Assembly: GCA_001804815.1 (NCBI GenBank)
Contig: MHBI01000030.1
Coordinates: forward strand, 1 to 32,048
Source of the DNA: Lentisphaerae bacterium GWF2_50_93
GTDB taxonomy: Bacteria; Verrucomicrobiota; Lentisphaeria; Victivallales; GWF2-50-93
Length of the DNA stretch: 32,048 nt
Reading direction: 5' to 3'
Shown: one piece after another, positions 14,478 through 23,287 of the stretch
How positions within the stretch are numbered: position 1 is the stretch's first letter
How the letters are laid out: the number at the start of each line of letters is the position of its first letter
Notes under the pieces: model-generated
The model's input: the letters and a program-made list of their open reading frames with translations, nothing else
The model's database searches: none
Told to the model about the DNA's origin: nothing
Translations under genes and position numbers: made by a program

Positions 14478-15371
14478 ATGCGGAAACGGTCATTCATACC
14501 AATAGTTGCCGATAAGAGAACAAAGACGCTCCCCGCGGAATTTCCTGTCAACATTGAACGGAACAGATACCAGACCGACGCCCCTATCAAGACAATCCAT
14601 GTGCATGACTGCCTCGAGATCGGATTCTGCCATGAAGGCAACGGTATTTTCATCTGCGGCGACAGGATACTGCCGTACTCAAAGGGTGATGTGACAGTCT
14701 TCAACGAAGTTTCCGCGCATTTCGCAAGCAGCGCCTCCGGAACCAAGAGCAACTGGTCCTTTATTTTTTTCGAGCCGTCTGTCTTCCTGTCCGACACCTG
14801 TGGAAAAACAGATGTCCTTTCCACATCCAGGTTATGCGGAAGATCATTCCCATATGTCTTCTCGAAAAGAAAATACCCGCTGATCAGCGAACTGTTTGAA
14901 AAGCTACTGGAGGAGATGGACGGCAGGAAGAAAAACTACCAGACAGCCTTCAAGGCGCTCATGATCCGTTTCCTCATCGAGGTCGACAGATCTTCAGGCG
15001 ACAGGACAACCGGGACGTCTATCCAGAACATCAAAATCAGCCAGAACGCTATCGAGAGGATTTCACCGGCGTTGAACTATCTCGGACACCACTACCATGA
15101 GCAGATCACCGTCACGGACATTGCAAAAAGGACCTACGTCAGCGTAGAGACTTTAAGGAGGCTCTTCCACAAGGCTGTCAGGAAATCACCGGAGAAATAC
15201 CTTCATGACCTCAGGATCAGCATGGCGGCAAACCTTCTAGAGAACACGTCCGACGCAGTGATTGACATTGCCGGCAGGGTCGGCTACACCTCCCTCTCAA
15301 GCTTCAACAGGCAGTTCAAGTCCAAGAAAGGCGTCTCCCCAAGGGAGTGGAGGAAGAAGGGGAAGTTCTGA
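14478..15371 (+). CDS. AraC family transcriptional regulator
   Basis: The 297-residue protein has an N-terminal cupin-like sensor (about 36-85, starting HVHDCLEIGFCHEGNG and followed by the PYSKGDVTVFNE turn) and a C-terminal AraC double helix-turn-helix (about 195-297; first HTH ITVTDIAKRTYVSVETLRRL, second AGRVGYTSLSSFNRQFKSKK). The ending SPREWRK is typical. GAGG lies close before the ATG (3-base spacing). It follows the export locus on the same strand after a repeat-filled gap of 324 bases, so co-transcription is unlikely. The convergent neighbour is mrdA. Its target is not clear from context. Confidence 0.88.
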   Translation: MRKRSFIPIVADKRTKTLPAEFPVNIERNRYQTDAPIKTIHVHDCLEIGFCHEGNGIFICGDRILPYSKGDVTVFNEVSAHFASSASGTKSNWSFIFFEPSVFLSDTCGKTDVLSTSRLCGRSFPYVFSKRKYPLISELFEKLLEEMDGRKKNYQTAFKALMIRFLIEVDRSSGDRTTGTSIQNIKISQNAIERISPALNYLGHHYHEQITVTDIAKRTYVSVETLRRLFHKAVRKSPEKYLHDLRISMAANLLENTSDAVIDIAGRVGYTSLSSFNRQFKSKKGVSPREWRKKGKF

Positions 15372-15642
15372 AGTGCGAAAGTGCGGGAGTTCGGAATTAT
15401 TTGGAAAAAGCTTTATCCAATGAGTACAGGATTTCATTTAAACGGTTTTCAGCTGTCCGTCTAATATACATATTAACCTGTCATTTTGTAACATTGATAT
15501 AACAAATCAACAGCTTGATGTATAAATGCAAGCCAATTATTTCGATTTATAGATGAAAATTACAGGTATTGTCCAGTATCCTCTCCAGTTTCGAGTTTCC
15601 AGGTATCCGCCTCAGCAAATCCTACGGCGTGGCGTGCAAGTT
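15372..15642. other. convergent gap, small RAGTGCGR repeat
   Basis: Right at the AraC stop, 15371-15394 reads AAGTGCGA, AAGTGCGG, GAGTTCGG, three 8-mers in register and another phased degenerate repeat. The middle is AT-rich without a clear hairpin. At 15560-15646 on the minus strand a 28-codon frame overlaps the mrdA stop as ATGA, but its sequence is rich in CTGGA words and looks repeat-derived, so I do not call it a gene. Confidence 0.45.
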
Positions 15643-17541
15643 TCATCCGGGATTTTCCGCTTCGCCGGGTCCCACCGCCTCCTGCTTGAGATCCTTGTCA
15701 CCCTCGTCGGGCGAATCAAGCCATGTCTGGAAGAACTGCCTCACCATCGGGGCACAGGTGGAACCGCCGCTGATGCCTTCCTGGACGATCAGGGCGAAAC
15801 CATAGGTCTTGTCATTGTGTTTTCCGAACCCCATGAACCAGGTGTTCGTCTTCCTGTCGTTCTTCGGACCGATCTCGGCGGTGCCAGTTTTCCCCGACAG
15901 GACAATCTTGTCGTTGATGGCCTTCTTGGCGGTACCCTTGTCCCCGTTGACGACAAGGTACATTCCCTGTCTGATGATATCGAGATTTTCAGGTTTGACG
16001 TTCAGCCTGGACATCACCTCGGGATTCTCCCTCACGTACAGCTGGTTTCCGTTCGTATCCATCACTTCCTGCAGGAGGTACGGCTTCAATACCGAACCCC
16101 CGTTCGCGATCGCCGAGACATATACTGCCGCCTGCAGCGGAGTGAGGAGGATTATCCCCTGCCCTATGGAAACCAGGCATGTGTCATATACAGTCCATCT
16201 ATCGCCATATAATTTGTATTTCACCTCCATGGACGGGATCTGTCCGGCGCGTTCAGGGAGGCAGATTCCGGTTTTACGTCCAATTCCGGCTGATTCCATC
16301 ATATCCCTGATCTTTTCAAACCCCAGCTTCCTGCCCTGCACCATGAAGTAGACGTTGCATGACTGCTGTATTCCATAGAGCATGTCGACATCCCCGTGTC
16401 CGCCGTTCTTCCAGCTCCAGCAGTGGATCGCGGCGTTTCCGATCTGGAGCGAGCCGTCGCAGTTTATCTTCTCAAGGGGGTTGAACCAGCTCTCAAGCGC
16501 GGCCATCGCTATCACCGGTTTTATTATCGAGCCCGGCGTGTATTCCCCGAAGGTTGCACGGTTCATGAGAGGCTTGCCGGGATCATTCATGTACATTTTC
16601 CAGTCGGCGCTCTTTATTTTGGGTACGAAACGCTGCGGTTCGAACCCTGGAGTTGAAACCATCGCGACAACCGCGCCGCTTCCCGCGTCCAAAAGGACAA
16701 ATGAGCCGTATCTGTCCTCAAGCAGCTTCTCTGCGATCCTCTGCGCCTTCCAGTTTATCGTAAGCACGATGTCGTTTCCATTCTGGGGAGGGACCGGTGT
16801 TCCTATTGTCTCGAATACAAAACCCATGTTGTTGATCCTGACCACCTCGCTTCCGGGAATTCCGCGCAGGCCGCGGAGCGGAATTGGCCCGCACGTTATG
16901 GCCTTGTCATAGACTTTCTCGACTCCGTCCCTTCCGGTCCAGTCCGGAAGATAATATGAATAGTCGGTCCTGTCGGCGGCGGTTCCCGGATCCTCGAGTC
17001 CGACATATCCCAGGACATGGCATGCGGTCTTTTCTCCCGGATAGAAGCGTTTCGGGATGGTCTTGATTTCCATGCCCTGTATATCGGCCCCCGATTCGAC
17101 TGCGTTGGCGAGTTCGACGTCGGTAAGATCCTTGAAGACGGTTATGGGAAGGGCCGGCCTCATGTTTATATGCTGGAGGATCCCTTCCGTCGTCAGATTT
17201 GATTTCCTGCCGATCGAAACGCCTATGCTGTAGGCGCAGGCGAAAATGTGGTTGACGGTCTTCTTCTGCCTGCCTGGCTGGCGCATTTCAGCGGGATGGA
17301 AGACAATGTCGTAGCTTGGAATGTTGTCCGCGAGCATATGCATGTCCGAACTCAGTATGCTGCCCCTGATCGCGGGCAGCCTGATCCTGCGGATCGACTG
17401 CTTGGAGACCTTGTCCCTGTGCTCCTCCCCCATCCTTATCTGCTCGTCCCAGAGCTTGATGACTATCACAAGATAGAGAAGGGAGAAGCAGCCGCCGATT
17501 ATCAATATCCTGAGCAGGGCTTTTACAATTGCATCTTTCAA
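15643..17541 (-). CDS. mrdA: penicillin-binding protein 2, peptidoglycan transpeptidase
   Basis: The 632-residue class B PBP has one N-terminal transmembrane helix (about 8-30), a PBP dimerisation domain (RLPAIRGSILSSDMHMLA at 54-71) and a transpeptidase domain with all active-site motifs: S338-I-I-K341, S394-C-N396 and K551-T-G. PBP2 cross-links peptidoglycan in the elongasome that makes rod shape, which agrees with mreC and mreD directly upstream. The start is a TTG at 17541, 4 bases after the mreD stop, with AGAGG about 10 bases upstream; no ATG lies before the membrane helix. No rodA follows, although rodA often does. The C-terminus ends in an acidic tail. It is located in the inner membrane facing the periplasm. 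Confidence 0.93.
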   Translation of the reverse strand: MKDAIVKALLRILIIGGCFSLLYLVIVIKLWDEQIRMGEEHRDKVSKQSIRRIRLPAIRGSILSSDMHMLADNIPSYDIVFHPAEMRQPGRQKKTVNHIFACAYSIGVSIGRKSNLTTEGILQHINMRPALPITVFKDLTDVELANAVESGADIQGMEIKTIPKRFYPGEKTACHVLGYVGLEDPGTAADRTDYSYYLPDWTGRDGVEKVYDKAITCGPIPLRGLRGIPGSEVVRINNMGFVFETIGTPVPPQNGNDIVLTINWKAQRIAEKLLEDRYGSFVLLDAGSGAVVAMVSTPGFEPQRFVPKIKSADWKMYMNDPGKPLMNRATFGEYTPGSIIKPVIAMAALESWFNPLEKINCDGSLQIGNAAIHCWSWKNGGHGDVDMLYGIQQSCNVYFMVQGRKLGFEKIRDMMESAGIGRKTGICLPERAGQIPSMEVKYKLYGDRWTVYDTCLVSIGQGIILLTPLQAAVYVSAIANGGSVLKPYLLQEVMDTNGNQLYVRENPEVMSRLNVKPENLDIIRQGMYLVVNGDKGTAKKAINDKIVLSGKTGTAEIGPKNDRKTNTWFMGFGKHNDKTYGFALIVQEGISGGSTCAPMVRQFFQTWLDSPDEGDKDLKQEAVGPGEAENPG

Positions 17542-17545
17542 GCTT

Positions 17546-18061
17546 TCATATCCTCTCTTCTATGTTTTCCCTGGCGTTCCTGTAAAGATCCATGCCGAGC
17601 CACTCGCTCAGGAAATCAAGGATGAGTATCAGCAACGGAAGAATGAAGGCGCCTGAAGCCATTGCGATCAGGAGGAGGATTGAAACTTCTCCAGCTCCGC
17701 ATAGCATCATGTCCTTCCAATAGACCAGGATCAAAGGCAGCACGGTGACAAGCGCGGTCAATACTCCTGGAACAGCGTGGAGCAGGACGTCCTTCGTCTC
17801 GCCCTTGAGGAGCCAGAACGCCGTGACCCCGGATACCGCCATGAAGCTCAGGGCCGATACCGGGATCTCCCTGCTGAAGAGCATGTCGACCACGATTCCG
17901 GAAAAGAAACCCAGGAACAGGCCCACCCTCCAGCCGTGGACCATTGACAAATAGAACAGTGACATTCCCGTCAGCGGTATTATCACGCTGGCCGAGCCCA
18001 GCATCACCTCAAGCATGACTGACATGAAGAGAACCAGGAATATGTAGCATGCAGTTATCAT
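17546..18061 (-). CDS. mreD: rod shape-determining protein MreD
   Basis: The 171-residue, very hydrophobic protein has five or six predicted transmembrane helices with short loops and the MreD-like motif GFFSGIVVDMLFSREIPVSALSF, in which the G-x3-D segment is conserved. MreD is the small integral membrane protein of the Mre elongasome, next to MreC and PBP2. Sequence conservation of MreD is low, so the call relies on size, topology and position between mreC and mrdA. Its ATG overlaps the mreC stop by 4 bases (ATGA), indicating translational coupling. Confidence 0.85.
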   Translation of the reverse strand: MITACYIFLVLFMSVMLEVMLGSASVIIPLTGMSLFYLSMVHGWRVGLFLGFFSGIVVDMLFSREIPVSALSFMAVSGVTAFWLLKGETKDVLLHAVPGVLTALVTVLPLILVYWKDMMLCGAGEVSILLLIAMASGAFILPLLILILDFLSEWLGMDLYRNARENIEERI

Positions 18062-18906
18062 TTCTCAGGCACCAGTATGAGGAGGAAATGGAGGTTGTCG
18101 AAATTCGCCGAAGGCTCCATCCACGCCTCCGCGTAGAGATTGTCCTTTATCTTTACAGCCTGCCCTTCCCTGCCCTCTGCGAGCTTGCCGATCAGGAGGG
18201 AGGAAGGCGTGACGCCGCTCAAGCCTGAAGTATAGATGAACTCCCCTGGCGCATACGTCACATCCTTCGGCAGGAATTTTATCTTCACGATGAAGTTCCT
18301 GTCGACTTTCTTTCCGGAGCCGGCTATTCCATGCGCCTTGCTTCCGGAAACCAGGACGCTCAGGGCGCAGTCGTCGCTGAGTATCGTGCTCACGACCGCC
18401 TCATGCCTTGAAACGGACTTCACGCGGCCGACTACTGCGAAGGATGTGGCGCTTCCGCCGCTTCCCGGAATCCTCGAAATCACAGAACTGCCCTCGCGTA
18501 TCCCGTCGGCCTCGCCTTTGTCGATTATGAGCTTTTCATACCATCTGGCCGGATCCCGCCTTATTATTTCAGCCTTCAGGCAGGTGAAATACGGGATTTT
18601 GCCGATTCCGACAAGTTCCCTGAGCTTGGTATTTTCCTCCCTCAGGTTGTTCATTATCTTCATCTTCGCCGACAGTATCTCGTTCTTCTCCTGGAGGTCC
18701 AGAACCATGCCTGCGAGCCGGCCTTTGCTTTCAAGCATCATCTTTTCCGAGGCGACAGCATCCGATACCTTCGAGGATAGGGTGAAATACGGGTGGTAGA
18801 AGTCCGAGACCACCTTCCTTGAAAAACTCCTGACCGCGGTGATTGAAAGGATCACGAAAAGAACCGCGAACCCCGCAATCAGGAGAATGTTCTGCCTGCT
18901 CAGCAT
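18058..18906 (-). CDS. mreC: rod shape-determining protein MreC
   Basis: The 282-residue protein has one N-terminal transmembrane helix (about residues 6-26, NILLIAGFAVLFVILSI), a periplasmic coiled coil (about 55-95, ending LREENTKLRELVGI) and the two-lobed beta domain of MreC (AEIIRRDPARWYEKLIIDKG, then GRVKSVSRHEAVVSTI). This is the complete family layout. MreC links cytoplasmic MreB/MreD to PBP2 in the periplasm. A GTG at 18915 would add three residues, but AAGG is better spaced for the ATG at 18906. It lies 49 bases after the stop of the exported protein upstream on the same strand. No mreB is present in the window. Confidence 0.92.
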   Translation of the reverse strand: MLSRQNILLIAGFAVLFVILSITAVRSFSRKVVSDFYHPYFTLSSKVSDAVASEKMMLESKGRLAGMVLDLQEKNEILSAKMKIMNNLREENTKLRELVGIGKIPYFTCLKAEIIRRDPARWYEKLIIDKGEADGIREGSSVISRIPGSGGSATSFAVVGRVKSVSRHEAVVSTILSDDCALSVLVSGSKAHGIAGSGKKVDRNFIVKIKFLPKDVTYAPGEFIYTSGLSGVTPSSLLIGKLAEGREGQAVKIKDNLYAEAWMEPSANFDNLHFLLILVPEK

Positions 18907-18955
18907 TTTAAACACCTTTATCGTATTCTTTCACATATTAACATTGCAATGAATT

Positions 18956-20320
18956 TCACAGCTTGTCCATCTCCGCGTCCAGCGCGGACCAGAAAGTACC
19001 GGTGAAACTTCCCGTCTCCTCAAGATATCTCAGTTCGCTTGCATGCCTTGTCGCGAACGGAATGAAGCTCTTCTCCCCCTCGTCAATGAAATTCTCGAGC
19101 TCCCTGAGACTCGCCACCTCCTTCTCGAAATTCTTCCTCAGCCTGGCATAGGCGTCCTCAAAGCCTTCCCGCTCGCCGTCCTTCAGCTTTTTAAGGGCTA
19201 CAATGAAGCTGTTCATCTCATCCTGGAACAGCGACGGAAGCTGGTTTGACAGATCGCTGAAATTCTTCTGGCAGCGGATGACGAGCTTATCCGGATTCCT
19301 GATCTCGGGCCACTTCCTTCCAATCTCGCCTATCCTGCACGTCCTGATCAAATCTTTGCCGTCCTTCTTCCTTGAAGGAAGCTTGTCCTCCGTGTCATTG
19401 ACAGTATAGCCCAATGTCTCAATTGCCTCAAGCCTGTTCACGGCGAAATCCGAAGTTCCAGGATAGAAGATACTCACCGAACCGTTCCTCGCGGCCATCC
19501 TGAACCAGGCTCCGGCCTTATCGACGGGAGTTTCGTTCTCAGGAGAAAAAAGGAAGTCCATCCCGCCCCTTTTGATATTCTCGGAGAGGACATCCCTCAA
19601 TGCATCATCCTGCTTCTCGTCGTTCAGGGCAGATTTCAACAGCGTGATGAACATCTCCTTGCCGTTCCCGGGAAACTTCATGATCGCCTCCATCAGGAGC
19701 GAACAGGTTTCTGCATACAGCCTGTACGATGGTCCGTCGCCGGGTTTAAGCGGACAGTTGACAATGTTCCACAAATCCGGGTCGGAACCCGAAATGCATA
19801 GCGCCCTGACGCCGGGATACGTCACGACCCCCTGCAGGAAGAGGGAGCTCCTCCTCCGTTCAATCTTGTATAGGATGGCCGCGACCATCCAACCGGGAAG
19901 TTTCGCATATCCCCCGGGCTTCATTCCGAACCTGCCCAGAAGAAGAGAGGATATGATGGCCGACTGCAGCTCCGGCTTCCTCTCAATCGCCGCGGAGTCT
20001 TCGGCAATCATGATGCTGAGCGTGTCGCCGGTGGAACTGATTTCAAATCCGCCTTTGATGTCATCCTGGCTTATCACCACCGAGCATGGCATTGTCCTGT
20101 CCGCAGGCTTAAGTGACGCTATTGAATACGTAATGCCGTCGGCAGCCTTGAGGAAAACCTGCAGTTTTTCATATCTCTGGTCCAGCCTGGGCGGATAGAA
20201 CTTCATCCTGTCGCTTATTTCAACCGTCCTGACGGCGGAAACGTCGCTGGAGATGAAGGACAGCGCCAAAAGCAGCGCCAGAAGAAGAGACGGTCTGGCC
20301 GGACGTTGATTCAAGTTCAT
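18956..20320 (-). CDS. exported protein of unknown function heading the mre cluster
   Basis: From the ATG at 20320 the protein has 454 residues and a clean signal peptide (RPSLLLALLLALSFISSDVSA, cleavage near residue 29). I do not recognise the family with certainty. One region (YAKLPGWMVAAILYKIE, then YAETCSLLMEAIMKF) recalls the 'LP.WL.EGLA.Y' and following helices of peptidase-MA-like gluzincins, but the HExxH zinc site is missing, so if related it is inactive. The C-terminal third is helical and highly charged (KKLKDGEREGFEDAYARLRKNFEKEVASL). AGGGAG precedes the ATG. It is likely co-transcribed with mreC, mreD and mrdA, suggesting a periplasmic role in envelope growth; that is inference from context only. 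Confidence 0.75.
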   Translation of the reverse strand: MNLNQRPARPSLLLALLLALSFISSDVSAVRTVEISDRMKFYPPRLDQRYEKLQVFLKAADGITYSIASLKPADRTMPCSVVISQDDIKGGFEISSTGDTLSIMIAEDSAAIERKPELQSAIISSLLLGRFGMKPGGYAKLPGWMVAAILYKIERRRSSLFLQGVVTYPGVRALCISGSDPDLWNIVNCPLKPGDGPSYRLYAETCSLLMEAIMKFPGNGKEMFITLLKSALNDEKQDDALRDVLSENIKRGGMDFLFSPENETPVDKAGAWFRMAARNGSVSIFYPGTSDFAVNRLEAIETLGYTVNDTEDKLPSRKKDGKDLIRTCRIGEIGRKWPEIRNPDKLVIRCQKNFSDLSNQLPSLFQDEMNSFIVALKKLKDGEREGFEDAYARLRKNFEKEVASLRELENFIDEGEKSFIPFATRHASELRYLEETGSFTGTFWSALDAEMDKL

Positions 20321-20716
20321 AACTCCCTGTTTATTGCGGCAGCCATGTGCCGCCGGCATATCCGGAGGTTTGCCGGATGCAGGCCGCCAAAGGCAGCTTA
20401 CCGCACTTACAGATTACATGGCGAAATCCAAGTTCCAACTTCCAAATATATCATTTAAAGTTCAAACTTAAAAAAAACAGAGGATCAAATTCAAGAAAAG
20501 TGATTGCGCAAGCCTGGCCGCAATTTGACATTGTTGATGAGGGAATCCCTATAAATTAACAAGTCCGGGTTTCCGAAAGTCTTCCAAAGAGCACCAAATA
20601 TGACATTTTAGAGGTTCCCTACTGGCATACAAATAATAATCCATATATATTATTTTAGATTTTTTGTACTTATTTAAAGATTTTTGAACTTTTTCAGCTT
20701 GTTTTCTCTATTTTTT
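20321..20716. other. divergent intergenic region with 7-bp phased repeat
   Basis: This 396-base gap separates the mre cluster head from the kinase gene. Near 20345-20390 are short GC-rich pairings (ATCCGG/CCGGAT). At 20428-20469 lies a short relative of the 7-bp phased element (CAAGTTC, CAACTTC, CAAATAT, then AAAGTTCAAACTT on the other arm). The last ~90 bases are strongly AT-rich and probably contain the kinase promoter, but I cannot fix its boxes. No ribosome-binding site precedes the kinase ATG. Confidence 0.5.
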
Positions 20717-23104
20717 ATGAAGTTTCAATGCCCATTTTGCAGAAATGTACTGGAAGTTGACAACTCGGATTGCGGAATAGATGTAGGATGTCCGAAATGC
20801 GGGGAAGTAACTATTGCACCAGCTTCTCTGGTCTCGACCGGGGTAGTCGTAGGAAACGACTTCCTCATACTCGAAGAGATCGGAAGAGGCGGGATGGGTG
20901 TCGTCTATCTGACCCACCAGATGTCCCTCGACCGCAGGGCGGCCCTCAAGATACTGTCCAAGAAATACGCCAACAACTCTGAGTTCGTGGCCGGCTTCAT
21001 CAAGGAGGCGCGCGCCGCCGCAAAACTGAACCACCCGCACATCGTGCAGGCCTACGCCGTCGGCGAGGACAACGGAATATATTTCTTCGCCATGGAGCAT
21101 ATCGACGGCGAGACCATGAAGGCCGTCCTCAAACGCGAAGGCGTCGTACCACTGGATCCGGCGATCACCATAATCCAGCAGATCACCGAATCCCTGGACT
21201 ATGCCTGGAAGGAGCAGCGACTCATACACCGGGATATCAAACCCGACAATATAATGATAACGAAGAACGGCCGTGCGAAACTCGCAGACCTCGGTCTTGC
21301 ACGCGTCGCCGGAGAAATTGACGACTCCAGCGAAGACGAAGTGATGGGAACACCCCAGTATATCAGCCCCGAACATCTTACCGGCTCCCCTATGGACTGC
21401 AGAAGCGACATATACAGCCTGGGTGCGACATTCTACCATATCATCACAGGACAGTTCCCCTTCACCGGAAAAAGCGCAACGGAAATTGCAAGGAAACATC
21501 TCGAAGAGCCTCTCAGGTCGCCAAAACTTGTCAACCCGCAGATTCCCGATTCCATAAGCAGGATCATCATAAAAATGATGGAGAAAAGCCCCGGCGACAG
21601 ATATCAGCTGCCGGAAGAGCTTGTCGAGGACATACGTCTCGCCAGGAGGGGCAAATCACTCACTGACGGGAAATCCACCGGATCGTTCGCAGTAAGGAAG
21701 GCCACGGGCAAGACAATCATCATCAACACCGCCAAGGCGTCGAAGACAGGGGCCTTCCAGGCAATCACCACCAATACCGGCAGGGTATCAACTTCAAGTT
21801 CCGGCATCGACACATCCTCGTCGTCCTTTCCAAAGAGCACGAAAAGCGGCACTCTAAGCACCTCGGACATGAGGAGGATGAAGGAAAAGAAGGCGATGTA
21901 CCAGGTCGTGGCGGCTGTAAGCGCCTGCGTGCTTGCCGCCCTCTTCGCCGTAGGCTACACGATCTTCAAGATGAAGGAACCCCCCAAGAAAGACGTTCCG
22001 AAAACTGCTGGGGCACATACTGTTCCCGCCGGTGGTGCAACGCCTGCTGTTCCAGACAAAGGGGCGGTCCCCAAACAGGCAACGGCTGCTGAACCGACAA
22101 AGACTGCATATACTGAAAATGCCGACAAGCTGCTTGACTTCGCCGTCAAGAATCCCCAGTCGGAAGCCGACGTCCTGTTCAAGTGCGACGAGTTCCTGGC
22201 TCAGCATCCTTCACCTGCCTTCAAGTGCGACGAGAAGGCCCTCGCCGACATCCTGAAGATATACGTGCCGCTGGATGAAAAGCGCCTCGCCCCTGCCAGG
22301 AAGGAACTGAGGAGCAGGCATATGGAAGAGCTCAAGAAGAGGGAGGAAGCGGACAAGCTGAAGCTGGATGACGAGGAAAAGAAAAGGCGCGAGGAGGCCA
22401 GGAAAGAGGAGCTTGCAAGGGTTGACAGGGAGAAGGCTGAGTCCCAGAAGAAACGACTGGACGACTACAAGCAGGATCTTGAAAAACAGAAGGACAACCT
22501 CCGCTACCGTTACGCCTCCCAGAGCGTAAAGCGCAACTTTGCGGATTCCGCAAAAGTATATGATTCGGCGCTGGAAGAGGAGAAGTCTGCTCCGGAATTC
22601 ATGAAGCCCGAAGCGAAGACATTCGCTGACTGGGCCTTGAAAATGCGGACCGGCGCGCTCAAGGGATCCAGTTTCTGGGAATCTCTCGCGAACACCGAAA
22701 AGCTTGCAGGCATGCAGATCGAGTACAAAGGCGGTTCCCTCGGAAAAATAGGAACCGTCAAGGACGGCATCGCCTCCATCAGGACAAGTTCCGGAACCGA
22801 TACAAAGATGCCCATCATCAATCTTCCCCTGAGACAGTTCAAGCTCGTCGCCAGGAAGATCGGAGACCAGGAAGCCCTCTTCTTCTATTTCCTCAACTGC
22901 GGCGAATATGCTGAAGCCAGGGAGATTGCCCCCGAAGACTGGAAGTCCGAAGTCTCGGACATCGCCTATGCATATCTCAAGGGCAAGCTCAAATTCCTGA
23001 ACAGCGAGAAATCGGATTCCGCAAAGCAGGAAATCAGGGAGCTCACGGCTAAATATTCCGCTCTCCCGGAATTTTCAAAGGCATCCCAGGACGCCGCCAA
23101 GTAA
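20717..23104 (+). CDS. membrane Ser/Thr protein kinase with N-terminal zinc ribbon
   Basis: From the ATG at 20717 the protein has 795 residues. An N-terminal zinc ribbon (C5-x2-C8 ... C25-x2-C28) is followed by a Hanks-type kinase domain (about 49-310) with glycine loop GRGGMG, K78 (AALKIL), catalytic HRDIKPDN (171-178), DLG at 191-193 and GTPQYISPE. All catalytic residues are present, so it should be active. A Ser/Thr-rich linker, a transmembrane helix (about 395-417), a Pro/Ala-rich stretch and a long Lys/Glu coiled coil (about 534-594) come next, then a helical C-terminal region of unknown fold. The kinase is cytoplasmic and the C-terminal 375 residues are periplasmic. A TTG-initiated extension to 20684 is possible, but the zinc ribbon starts at the ATG. 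It is a single-gene unit. Confidence 0.9.
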   Translation: MKFQCPFCRNVLEVDNSDCGIDVGCPKCGEVTIAPASLVSTGVVVGNDFLILEEIGRGGMGVVYLTHQMSLDRRAALKILSKKYANNSEFVAGFIKEARAAAKLNHPHIVQAYAVGEDNGIYFFAMEHIDGETMKAVLKREGVVPLDPAITIIQQITESLDYAWKEQRLIHRDIKPDNIMITKNGRAKLADLGLARVAGEIDDSSEDEVMGTPQYISPEHLTGSPMDCRSDIYSLGATFYHIITGQFPFTGKSATEIARKHLEEPLRSPKLVNPQIPDSISRIIIKMMEKSPGDRYQLPEELVEDIRLARRGKSLTDGKSTGSFAVRKATGKTIIINTAKASKTGAFQAITTNTGRVSTSSSGIDTSSSSFPKSTKSGTLSTSDMRRMKEKKAMYQVVAAVSACVLAALFAVGYTIFKMKEPPKKDVPKTAGAHTVPAGGATPAVPDKGAVPKQATAAEPTKTAYTENADKLLDFAVKNPQSEADVLFKCDEFLAQHPSPAFKCDEKALADILKIYVPLDEKRLAPARKELRSRHMEELKKREEADKLKLDDEEKKRREEARKEELARVDREKAESQKKRLDDYKQDLEKQKDNLRYRYASQSVKRNFADSAKVYDSALEEEKSAPEFMKPEAKTFADWALKMRTGALKGSSFWESLANTEKLAGMQIEYKGGSLGKIGTVKDGIASIRTSSGTDTKMPIINLPLRQFKLVARKIGDQEALFFYFLNCGEYAEAREIAPEDWKSEVSDIAYAYLKGKLKFLNSEKSDSAKQEIRELTAKYSALPEFSKASQDAAK

Positions 23105-23109
23105 TTCCA

Positions 23110-23277
23110 TGGATGATTGGATTAATGGATTGCTGGATGGTTGGATCTGAGTAGAATGTCGCTAAATTATGCACTTCTGCCATCATGAATACACAAGCTA
23201 AAGCTTGGACTCCAACCTCAGCACACCGACAAATGTTGGAGTTCAAACTTTAGTTTGCTCTTCTCATCCATTCATCC
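23110..23277. repeat. TGGATNNN arm, nested GGAG-foot REP pair, short opposite arm
   Basis: Five exact 8-mers (23110-23149) form the left arm, and ATCCATTCATCC near 23264-23276 is a short right arm. Between them are two GGAG-foot hairpins in inverted orientation: CAAGCT-AA-AGCTTG (23194-23207) followed by GACTCCAAC, and GTTGGAGTTC followed by CAAACT-TT-AGTTTG (23244-23257). The two feet match, the stems do not. One repeat type is thus nested in the other. Confidence 0.75.
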
Positions 23278-23287
23278 TTCGGATTAA

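Noticed and set aside
15553..16212. 219-codon plus-strand frame opposite mrdA
   Set aside because: Antisense to the PBP2 active-site region, no recognisable motif or ribosome-binding site.
20708..21499. 263-codon minus-strand frame opposite the kinase domain
   Set aside because: Shadow frame; the sense strand has all Hanks kinase motifs.
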